A stretch of DNA of 14,938 nucleotides from Baffinella frigidus (taxonomy: Eukaryota; Cryptophyceae; Cryptomonadales; Baffinellaceae), in the NCBI GenBank assembly GCA_026770585.1, contig MU646366.1, forward strand, positions 642,587 to 657,524, read 5' to 3'. Position numbers and translations under genes: made by a program. Positions 1 through 7,900 of this stretch are shown here, piece by piece; positions within the stretch are counted from its first letter, which is position 1; every line of letters begins with the position of its first letter. The notes below the pieces were generated by a model. That model saw only the letters and a program-made list of their open reading frames with translations. It did no database searches and had not been told where the DNA came from.

Positions 1-1
1 G

Positions 2-2857
2 GCGCCTCATGATGGGGAGGTTGGGCTGCAAAAAGAGGATTTGGTGGATCATACGTGCGAGGTAAGCCCTGAGCCCACCTGTCACCCTGCAATGTCTGCC
101 GACTGCTGCAGGCCGGCCTAACCTCGAGATAGAGGGCAAGCACTGCATCTCGAGATAGAGGGCACGCACCGGATCTAACGCGAGTTCAGATTCAATTTTA
201 CACGTTTGGTGCTATCTCACGGTTGCAAACTGCCATCTTAGCCTCAATATAGCGGTACCTTGGCACGAAACCCACCCGTAAGATAGCAAATTGTGACTGT
301 AAGTTCAATATTTTTCCATACGAGATCGGGTTCCTGAAGGGTGCGGGGTTGGAGCAGGTGGCACGGGTCGGGGCGAAGTTTGTGATTGGAGAGGGCAACA
401 TCTACATCTCGCAGACTGTCATCATTTCGAATCAGTGCCCCAGGTGAGCCCTGCAGCCTAAACCCCACACCCTGCACCTTGAACCCTACACCCTGCACCC
501 TGCACCCTGCACCCTGCACCCTGCACCCTGCACCCTACACCCTATACCCTGCACCTTGCACCCTGAACCCTACACCCTCAACCCTACACCCTCAACCCTA
601 CACCCTAACTCATACACCCTAAACCTTAAACCCGACCCCCTCCTTGCCCCCCCCCCTCAGCGCCGCGTGTTCCTAGCGCTGCCTCACTTGGGTTGGCCGA
701 CTCTCCTCAAGTTGACCTGCTGGATCTGCGGTACAAATCCGTCCACTTTGGAGCGGAAACGAGCCCGGGCTCCCCCAGATCTTTGAGCCCAGGTAGACTG
801 AGGCAGAGGTATGAATCGTCACCCCCCCCCGGTGCTGCCAGCCGGCTCTCTGCAGCTCCTAGATCTGCCTCAGTTAACCTGGGCTCCTCATTAAAAACAT
901 TTAGATCGGTACTCCGTACACACGCTCCAGCACAAATGGTATTTAATGTGGAGCCCAGATGAACTGAGGCAGAGCTAGAGCTCAGAGCGCTCCTGGGGAC
1001 TGACGGGGTACTGGTGTGCGGGAGCAGGCTGAAGATCGGGGACACGGTGGTGGTCAACGCAACGTACATGGGCGACACCCTCCCCAACCCGTACCGCGCC
1101 ACACACGTCGCCGTGAAAGGTCAGTCTGACCCCGAAACCCCAAACCCCGAACTCTAAACCATAAAAAACTACCGGCAGCTTCTCGCGTGCCGGCGGATGT
1201 TGGCCTAAACCCCACACCCGAAACCCGAAACCCCAAACCCTAGACCGTAAACACTAAGCCCGGTCGTGCGCGGACTGAGCAGCGTGCCGCCCTGTGCATC
1301 GCAGCACTTTGCTCGGATAGCGCCATGCAACCGTAAACCGCAAACCGTAAAGCGTAACCGTAAACCCCTAACCCCCTAACCCCCAACCCCCAACCTTCGA
1401 ACCCTGCACGGTGGGTGAGTGCAGCGCGTCACGACGGCGAATAGGGGCCCCCTATTCGCCTCAACCCTGCAACCAAAACCCTAAACCCTAAACCCGAAAC
1501 CCGTGGGCGCAGATAAAAACGGGATAGTGAGCCCAGTCTCGTTTTCGTCGTCCAATGTCGAGGCTGCCATGAACAAGGTCCGCACCCTTCCCACACAGAG
1601 GCCTTCGCAGCCACACAGAGCGCTTCGCCGATCGCTTAATCTATTTTCGTGGTACTAATTAAGAACTGCCCAGTAAACAGACTTCTGATTAACCGACATT
1701 TCGACCGGATTTCTGGTTGAAAATTCCTTCGGAGCCCACTGTGTGGCGTGTGCGTGTCTGGTTGAGTCTCGGCAAGGAGAGACGCGGAGTGACACGGAGA
1801 CCGTGCAGCCGCGTGATACCTATCAGCCGGGAGAGAACCAACGTTCCTCAACGCAAGCAGCTGGCCGGGACTGAGCAATGTTGCCGCAAAAAAAGCAGCG
1901 ACGCGTGCTCTTATAAACTTCACCTCAATAAACTTCACCACAATTAACTTCACCTCGATACAATTCACCTCACTAAACTTCACCTCAACAAACTCGACCT
2001 CTCGCAGGTGCAAGGGCTGCTGGCGTCAGGGGGCGGGGAGCCAATCGGGGTGTCAGTCACGTATTTCGTGCGGTCTGTGCCAGCCGTGCTCGCAACACGC
2101 GCTCTCGAGGAGCTGCATGACGCCCTCAACTCCGCCGATGCTGGTAAGGGCACGCCCCTCATTCCGGCAACAACCGGATTCCGGCGTTTCTTCGCACCCC
2201 AAAGTATCGCTTACCCTACGGAATGCCGCAGAATCCTACAGTAAGGCTAGGCCTAGGAGCATAGGACCGCCCTAGGGACGGTGCGCGTCCTTGTTCGCGG
2301 CAACCCCTGCACCTGCGCGCACCGAACCCAAGCCGCCTCTGTCCGTTGCGCCTCTGCACGCATTCGACCTCCCGCTGGTTGCAGCGCCCGGGGATGGATG
2401 CCTGACAGCAGAGAACCTCGCCCCTCCCGACCCTGCGCCTCCTCTGTGCTTCATGCGGACTGTCTGGCGACCAGTCTCGCATCCCTCAAGTGGCGAGTAA
2501 GCTCACACGCCCTACGGTAGGGCCCTAGGACCTGCCTAGGGCGAGTTAGGGCGAATATCCGCCCGCACGCCACTTACGGGATAGGAATAGGCGGAGTAAC
2601 TTTCTCACACTCCGGCTGTTCCTCCACGGAACGTGTCCCCATAACCAGAACGTGTCCCCAGAAACAGCCGCGTGACAAGCCCCTCCTCTTTCGCAGGTGT
2701 GCGGAACCCCAACGGGTGGCTGACCGCATACCTCAAGGGGCTGCTCCCCTCAATCAAGAAGGAGCAGCGCGAGTTCCAGCGTCCGCCGAGGCCGCAGCGC
2801 CCCCCGCAGCAGCGCTTCGGTCCGTTTAACGGCGCTTCAGACCGCGAGCAAATGTGA
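2..2857 (+). CDS. 3' part of unrecognised multi-exon gene, possibly nucleic-acid binding
   Basis: I do not recognise this gene. Five exons join in phase: 2-61 (open at the left edge), 304-443, 986-1112, 2008-2143 and 2697-2857, ending in TGA at 2855-2857. Donors are GTAAGC, GTGAGC, GTGAAA and GTAAGG; all acceptors end in CAG except the weak AAG before 304. Together they give about 207 residues. Visible pieces are VGAKFVIGEGNIYISQTVII, then LKIGDTVVVNATYMGDTLP followed by PYRATHV, then a helix ALEELHDALNSADAG running into VRNPNGWLTAYLK and a basic P/Q/R-rich tail. The GD-V-V...RATHV arrangement faintly recalls cold-shock-like folds, and the NPxGWLTAYLK helix recalls a short module at the end of some algal RNA-binding proteins; both are inference. 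The exon 2/3 join at 1112/2008 could instead use donor 1120 with acceptor AAG at 2014 (VAVKGLL rather than VAVQGLL). The introns carry heptad arrays and F4 elements. Confidence 0.6.
62..303 (+). other. Intron 1 of the left-hand gene
   Basis: The donor GTAAGC at 62 follows a 20-codon open frame. The acceptor is placed at the weak AAG ending at 303, because the frame from 304 continues in phase and the next upstream in-frame stop is at 250. Little else is visible apart from two direct copies of an 18-bp unit, CTCGAGATAGAGGGCAMGCA-like, near 124-142 and 152-169. Confidence 0.4.
449..636 (+). repeat. Degenerate telomere-like heptad array in intron (CCCTGCA/CCCTAAA/CCCTACA)
   Basis: Heptads begin about five bases after the GTGAGC donor at 444 and continue for about 190 bp: CCCTGCA repeated about eight times, then CCCTATA, CCCTGAA, CCCTACA and CCCTCAA variants. 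C-rich on the plus strand, which is the sense strand of this gene. The rest of the intron (675-977) is filled by two F4 palindromic elements. Confidence 0.85.
675..810. mobile_element. F4 short inverted-repeat element, copy a
   Basis: About 136 bp with imperfect terminal inverted repeats: GCGCTGCCTCACTTGGGTT at the left and, at the right, a stretch ending GACTGAGGCAGAGGT. Inside is an internal inverted pair built on TCAAGTTGACCTGCTGG and CCGTCCACTTTGGAG. It is closely similar to 4380-4512 and to 12426-12562 in the other orientation. No coding capacity, so a non-autonomous MITE-like element is the simplest reading. Confidence 0.7.
860..977. mobile_element. F4-related inverted-repeat element, copy b, abutting a splice acceptor
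   Basis: About 118 bp with good terminal inverted repeats: TAGATCTGCCTCAGTTAACC at the left and GATGAACTGAGGCAGAGCTA at the right, both continuing inward with GGGCTCC and GGAGCCC. The interior differs from copy a, so it shares ends but not core. Its right end is only eight bases from the CAG acceptor at 983-985. Confidence 0.75.
1128..1503 (+). repeat. Interrupted heptad arrays in intron 3 of the left-hand gene
   Basis: Three blocks of degenerate heptads, at about 1128-1165, 1204-1260 and 1330-1503, separated by unique sequence. Units are CCCCAAA, CCCGAAA, CCGTAAA, CCCTAAA and CCCCTAA. C-rich on the sense strand. The first block starts within about 16 bases of the donor at 1113. Confidence 0.8.
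1909..2000 (+). repeat. 16-bp tandem repeat just upstream of a 3' splice site
   Basis: About six imperfect copies of AAACTTCACCTCAATA-type units occupy the last 100 bases of the intron and stop eight bases before the acceptor CTCGCAG at 2001-2007. Several copies contain adenines in TCAAT/ACTAA-like settings that could act as branch points. The array also supplies the pyrimidine-rich content expected near an acceptor. Confidence 0.8.
2150..2236. repeat. Decayed F3-type palindromic fragment
   Basis: Contains CCCCTCATTCCGGC, GATTCCGGCGTTTC and TACGGAATGCCG, all recognisable from the intact F3 element at 8371-8495, but without paired outer ends. It is inside the last intron of the left-hand gene. 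Immediately after it, 2237-2290 has a CTAGGCCTAGGAGCATAGGACC core resembling the E cores. Confidence 0.5.
2483..2580. mobile_element. F2 palindromic element, copy a
   Basis: About 98 bp. Its left end CCCTCAAGTGGCGAG pairs with its right end GCCACTTACGGG, and its core CCCTACGGTAGGGCCCTAGG is itself palindromic. Related copies are 4213-4312 and the one-armed 3390-3446. Located in the last intron of the left-hand gene. No open frame. Confidence 0.65.
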
Positions 2858-2872
2858 TCGATCGCGCGCCGC

Positions 2873-2991
2873 CAGGGGTACCTCGCTCATAAGAAACGAC
2901 CCCCCCCCCTAGGACCACCATAGGGCCCTAGGCATGGTCCTACTGTAGGGTCCTAGGGGGGGGCGGTTTCTTATGAGCGAGGCACCCCTGT
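2873..2991 (+). mobile_element. E palindromic element 1
   Basis: A near-perfect palindrome of about 119 bp. The arms are CAGGGGTACCTCGCTCATAA and its complement, followed inward by a C-run and a matching G-run, then a core GGGCCCTAGGCAT. It starts 16 bases after the TGA of the left-hand gene, so it may lie in that transcript's 3' end and could fold as a long hairpin. Ten members of this family are seen in the window; none encodes a protein. Confidence 0.85.
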
Positions 2992-3336
2992 AGTCCGCAC
3001 TCGTGCGTGAGCGTACAGCTGTACTGTAGAGATGTATCTCGAATACAAATGTTTTTCCGGGAGTGCCGCTGCAACACAATCAATGCATCGATCGAAAGGA
3101 ACTGCACGTAGCTGACTGACTGGAGGAAAAGTTCTATCGGACTGCCCTGACCTCCCACCCTCACTCCCTCGGAGGAGAGAAAGTGAGAGAGCGAGAGCGA
3201 ACGAAACAGAGAGACGGCTGGTGCAAGAAAGAATAGAGTTTACTCATCACACCATGAAGACGTCGCGAGAAAAAAGAGATACGGAAGTTGAGTGATCACA
3301 CGAGGAAGAAGTCGTCGGCAAGCGCGTCATTCCAGG
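2992..3336. other. Intergenic stretch, nothing assigned
   Basis: No gene is supported on either strand. The only structure is a purine-rich GAGA-type stretch near 3168-3222 and AT-richer sequence around 3030-3130. Confidence 0.5.
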
Positions 3337-3596
3337 TCGGGCTGCACACAGAGGGAGGAGTTTAGATCGCGTTTCACGTCCGTTCATCCCTTGAGTGGCC
3401 AGTAGGCTCATATGCCCTACCGTAGGGCCCTAGGACCTGCCTAGGACCTCGGGCTGCACACAGAGGTAGGAGTTTAGAGCGGGTTTCGCATCCGTTAGCC
3501 GCAGAAACAATGGGAAGCGTTACCCATGCTGGTACTTAACCGTGGTCTGCCTGCACACAGAGGTAGGTGTTGAGCGCGGGTTTCGCATCCGTTCAA
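3337..3596 (+). repeat. Three dispersed direct copies of a 50-bp repeat
   Basis: Copies lie at 3337-3386, 3449-3496 and 3545-3596. They share GGGCTGCACACAGAGGTAGG, a TTTAGAGCGGGTTTC segment and CGCATCCGTT. Copies 1 and 2 are separated by a truncated F2 element (3390-3446), and E element 2 starts six bases after copy 3. This looks like a repeat tract later invaded by palindromic elements. Confidence 0.75.
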
Positions 3597-3601
3597 GGGG
3601 T

Positions 3602-3721
3602 ACAGGGGTACCTCACCCATAAGAAACTGCCCCCCCCACCCTAGGACCAAGGTAGGGGCCTAGGCATAGGCCTACCGTAGGGTCCTAGGGGGTGGCAGTT
3701 TCTGATGAGCGAGGTACCCCT
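3602..3721 (+). mobile_element. E palindromic element 2
   Basis: About 120 bp with the family arms (ACAGGGGTACCTC at the left, GAGCGAGGTACCCCT at the right), a C-run/G-run pair and the core in the same orientation as element 1. It directly abuts element 3 with one shared junction. Confidence 0.8.
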
Positions 3722-3836
3722 CTACCTCGCTCATAAGAGACCGCCTCATCCTAGGACCCTACAGTAGGGCTATGCCCAGGGCCATACGGTGGTCCTACGG
3801 GGGCGGGGCGCTTTCTTATGAGCGAGGTACCCCTGT
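3722..3836 (-). mobile_element. E palindromic element 3, abutting element 2
   Basis: About 115 bp. The core reads CCTAGGACCCTACAGTAGGG, the reverse orientation to element 2. The left arm lacks the outer CAGGGG, so elements 2 and 3 share a single end, as expected if one inserted into or rearranged with the other. Confidence 0.75.
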
Positions 3837-3937
3837 GCCACAAAGAAGAATGAAACAATACCAAATGTTGACCATGCTGGTACTAAACCGTCACCTTTTG
3901 GCATTTGGTTCGCGGCCAACCGGTGCGAATACCGCCT

Positions 3938-4056
3938 ACAGGGGTACCTCGCTCATAAGAAACTGCCCCCCCCCTAGGACCACCGTAGGGCCCTAGGCAT
4001 ATGCCTACTGTAGGGTCCTAGGGTGGGGTGGTTTCTTATGAGCGAGGTACCCCTGT
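3938..4056 (+). mobile_element. E palindromic element 4
   Basis: A complete member of about 119 bp with both outer ACAGGGG and CCCCTGT ends, the run of nine C, and the core GGGCCCTAGGCATATGCC. It is flanked by unique sequence, so it is a good reference copy. Confidence 0.85.
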
Positions 4057-4212
4057 ACCGCACGGCTCCCACACCCGCCAACGCGCTTGCACTACATGGG
4101 TTACTCGCGAATCAGGATACTCACCGCTTTAGGGTTCTGCAGTAGGGCTAGTCCCAGGAGCGCAGGACCACCCTAGGCGCGGTGCGTGTCCTGAATTTCG
4201 AGTACCCCTCTA

Positions 4213-4312
4213 CCCTTCAAGTGGCGAGGCGGTCGAAATTGACAGCCAAGAGGTCCCAGGCTGGTCCTAGGGTCCTACGGTAGGGCGTATGAGCCTATTT
4301 GCCACTTACGGG
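4213..4312. mobile_element. F2 palindromic element, copy b
   Basis: About 100 bp. The left end CCCTTCAAGTGGCGAG pairs with the right end GCCACTTACGGG; the core is GGTCCTAGGGTCCTACGG. Same ends as 2483-2580 but the core is inverted relative to it. Between this and E element 4, at 4126-4195, is a shorter CTAGTCCCAGGAGCGCAGGACC core like the one at 2245-2290. Confidence 0.6.
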
Positions 4313-4379
4313 ATACTGCACGGAACCCACCCTCGGCAACGCGTCTGCAGTACCGGACGGAGACGCGGGGGGGGTCCTG

Positions 4380-4512
4380 GCTCTGCCTCACTCGGGTTCA
4401 CCGACTATTCTCAAGTTGACACGCTGGGGTTGAGGTACACACCCGTCAAATGTTCCGCTCCAAAGAGCCGGGCTCACCCAATTGGTGAGCCCAGATAGAC
4501 TGAGGCGGAGCT
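4380..4512. mobile_element. F4 short inverted-repeat element, copy c
   Basis: About 133 bp. The left end GCTCTGCCTCACTCGGGTTC pairs imperfectly with the right end TAGACTGAGGCGGAGCTA. It shares internal TCTCAAGTTGACACGCTGG with copies a and d. Intergenic; no supported gene overlaps it. Confidence 0.7.
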
Positions 4513-4523
4513 ACAGAGACGTG

Positions 4524-4625
4524 CACCTAATTCTGGCATTCCGTAGCGCCCTACCGTATTGCATACGATACCACCCTACGGAATGCCTTAATTCGGTTGA
4601 CACCGGAATGCGGACGTCCACCCTT
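4524..4625. mobile_element. Partial F3 palindromic element
   Basis: Inner arms GGCATTCCGTAGCGCCCTAC and CCCTACGGAATGCC face each other, and the right half continues with GGTTGACACCGGAATG as in the intact copy at 8371-8495. The outer left end is degraded. Confidence 0.55.
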
Positions 4626-4682
4626 ATGGGCGCGACGGTACCTGCGGTTCTGGCATATGGAGACCGCAGTGTCTCAGCTCAC

Positions 4683-4909
4683 ATGGAGGCGCCCTCCTAG
4701 GACCCTACAGCAGGCCTACAACTACAGCCCTCCGGTGGTCCTACGGTGGTCCTAGGGGGGGGGCGCGGCTCCGTATGAGCGAGGTAACCCTGTACCTCAC
4801 TCATAAGAAACTGCCCCCCAGACCACCATACGGCCCTAGGCATAGGCCTACAGTAGCGTGACAGTAGGGTCCTAAGGGGGTCTGTTTGTTATGAGCGAGG
4901 TACCCCTGT
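4683..4909. mobile_element. E palindromic elements 5 and 6, an abutting pair
   Basis: Element 5 (about 4683-4792) has a degraded left arm, a reverse-oriented core and a right arm ending GAGCGAGGTAACCCTGT. Element 6 (about 4793-4909) follows without spacing in the opposite core orientation, its left arm starting ACCTCACTCATAAGAAAC. This is the second opposite-orientation pair after elements 2 and 3. Confidence 0.7.
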
Positions 4910-4974
4910 AACCCAGTACCTGAGGTTGAGGTGCTACAGTATGCAACACCGTAGGGTGATACCGAAATCCGGAA

Positions 4975-7900
4975 TCAGGTCGAAGCGAGAATTAGGGAGT
5001 CCACCTTTCCACTAGCCCTTGGAGGTGGCTCAAAAAGTTCTCTGGGGCATTTTCGATTTACCTTGTGACCCCGATCCAAGGTAAAATCGAAGACCTTCCA
5101 GGGCACTCTTTGAGCCACTTGGGAGGCTGGTGGGTACCTGCGGTTGAGGCGGATGGAGACGGCGGTGTCCCAGCGGGGGCGCGAGGGGAGGCCCCTGTAG
5201 GCGGTCGGCTTCTCGCGGAAGAAGTCCCGCACGAAGTCCTCCTGCCAAGGGGCATCCACACGCGCTTACCTTTCTGGTCGGAGTCTGAGCTGTGAGCTGT
5301 GAGCTCCGAGCACTGAGGTGTCTGGTCGCTGCCTCGCGGGAGAAGTCCCACACCAAGTCTGCCTGCTAAGGGGGATGCACACTCTCTCACGTCTCAGGTC
5401 TCAGCTGCTCTCTGCTCTCTGCCCTGTGCCCTCTGCCCTCTCTGCTCGCTGCTCTCAGCTCTTCTTCTCAGCTCTGTGATCTGTGGTCTGTGGTCTGTGG
5501 TCTGAGTTTTGAGGTCTGAAGTCTGAGGTCTCAGTTCTGAGCTCTGAGCTCTGAGCACTCAGGAGTCATGTCTCTCAGGTCTCTCAGCTCTGAGGTCTGT
5601 GGTTTCAGTTCTGAGGTCTGAGGTCTCAGCAGCGTTCCGAGCGCGGCTCCCGGGAGGCAAGTCTCAACATTGGAGCAGGGCCTTCCTGCAGGACAAGTTC
5701 AAGAACCTGTAGGACCTACAGGGGTACCTCGCTCCCAAGAAACTGCCCCCCCCCATAGCACAACCGTACGGCCCTACGTAGGCGTACTGTTGGGTCCTAG
5801 GGGGTGGCCCTTGCTTATGACCCAGGTACCCCTGTGAAGGAGCGGCGGCGCACCTGCCCCCCCTGGTTGATGGCGGAGCAAGATAAATTCTAGTGTCCGC
5901 CTGGGATGGAAGCTCGAAGAACCTAACGGACCTACCGGAGCGGCGTCGCACCTGGCCCCACTGGTTGATGGCGGAGGCGATGGCATCGAGCTTCTGGAGG
6001 TACTCGGCCTCCGAGTACTGGAACGGCGGGTTGATCTGCCCGAAGTATGCGTAGTACAGGTTCACCTGGTGGGAGGGAACGCGGGGGTTAGGCGTTTGCT
6101 GTTTTGCTGTTTTGCTGTTAAGGGTTTCGAGTTTGGGGTTTGGGGTTTTGGTTTTTGGTTTGTGGTTTGGGGTTTGGGGTTTGTGGTTTGTGGTTTGTGG
6201 TTTGTGGTTTGGGGTTTGTAACTTGTGTTTTGGTTTAGGGTTTCGGGTTGCAACCCGGACGCTGTCATGCACCAGTCCTCCCTAGGGAAGGATTCACATC
6301 GTTGGTATTTCGCGCATTTGTACGCAGAGGACCCGTTGTCCCACTTTTGGTACAAATTGGAGGTTGTCCACACGAAAAAAAGTTCACTTGAGAGTACTGT
6401 TGGATTTTCGCGACCTCTGCAAGGGTTTAGGGTCTAGGTTGATTTGATGGGTATCCACGCTTGAAAATCGCGCTCGCAACAAGATGATGTCGCGCTTGCG
6501 GAAACATCTAGGCTTAGGGTTTAGGTTTTAGGTTTTAGGGTTTAGGGTTTAGGGTTCAGGGTTCAGGGTTTAGGGTTCAGGGTTTAGGATTCAGGGTTTA
6601 GGGGTTAGGGTTCAGGGTTCAGTTTTCACCGACACGAGGCGCTTGTCAGAGACGAGCTGCATCATATCCGCCTTGAGCGACATGTCGTAGTAGAGCCCAT
6701 CTGCGACCCGGCGCCGCGGTCAGCTGTTGCTCTGCCTCAGTAAATCTCGGCTCGGTCAAGTCTAGCTCTGCCTCAGTAAATCTGGGCGCTGCCTCAGTAA
6801 ATATGGGGCCATAAATTTATTTTTTGGTACCGCTTTGTACTGGATTTTTTCATCTATATGCAGTTTCTGGCGAGCCTAGAACTACCCAGACAGAGCTAAG
6901 AGCTGCCTACACCCGGGCGGCGTGCCAAGGTCACCGTGTTCGCGCCACACACAGACCTGGGCTTGTTGGTGAAGACTAGGGCGCGAAGCCAAAAACCTGT
7001 ACGAAACCCAGGGCTTGTAGAGAGTATGCATGAAGAGCTCTCTCTTTCTGCCAGCCTGCGTTGCAGCCGACATGGGAGGGCAACGGGCGCGCACACAGCG
7101 AAAAGACACAAGCACCATAAGGGACGCACAGTCGCCGGGACAGGGAAAAGCCGTGCGCGGGCGGCTATCTCGGCGCTCACATTTCTTGTAGCACATGACG
7201 GCCAATTCGGCGCCCGACATGGCCGTGGCGTCGGTTGCCTGCGACTCTGCCTGCAAGGTTGCGAGCCTCGCCGCCAGCGTCGAGGATAGGTCCTGGTTCA
7301 GGGTTCCGGGTTGAGGGGTTGGGGTTTCGGGTTTCGGCGGGTTCAGGGTTTAGGGTTTAGGGGTTTGGGTTTAGGATTTAGGGTTTAGGGTGTATGGTTT
7401 ATGGTTTATGGTTAAGTGTGAAGGGTTTCGGGTTCAGGGTTTAGGGTTCAGGGTTTAGGGTTCAGGGTTTCGGGTTTCGGGTTTTGGGTTTCGGGTTTCG
7501 GGTTTCGGGTGTAGCGTTTAGGGTTTAGGATGTAGGGTTTAGGGTGCATTGCGCACCGCATCCTCGAGAGAGTACTCCCCATCTAGCCCGTCCTCCTCCT
7601 GCTTCAGGGTTTAGGGTTGAGGGTTTAGGGGTTTAGGGGTTTATGGTGTTTAGGATTGAACCCTGAAATCTCCACGCGGAGGCACCTCTCATCACTCTTC
7701 CCCCCCCCCCCCCCCCCCTTTGATCTGGCTCAGTGTCAACTTTCATTTACGGGCAGCGAAAGTGAATGCCGGGAGGTGATTTTTGAGTTTTGTACCAGGT
7801 TCAAACCTTTGAATGGGGAGTGGTGGTTTTGGAGTGAAGGCACGTTGGCTTCACTCAAGGGAGTCTGGCAGATAAAGCACTTCTCTCGACGAGTCTGCGC

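Noticed and set aside
449-1503. Heptad tracts as a true chromosome end
   Set aside because: The tracts are degenerate, interrupted, flanked by in-phase exons and occur in both plus-strand orientations across the window, so this is interstitial.
2873-4909. Repeated palindromes as a CRISPR array
   Set aside because: No regular spacer length, repeats of about 120 bp in both orientations, and a eukaryotic context.
5640-5713. Plus-strand frame ending RAFLQDKFKNL and a stop, looking like a gene's C-terminus
   Set aside because: It lies within the duplicated intron segment of the minus-strand gene and has no upstream exon; part of the sequence is explained by the duplication with 5890-5935.
7700-7718. 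A run of about 18 C
   Set aside because: A homopolymer of uncertain length in an intron; no further structure, and length may be a sequencing artefact.
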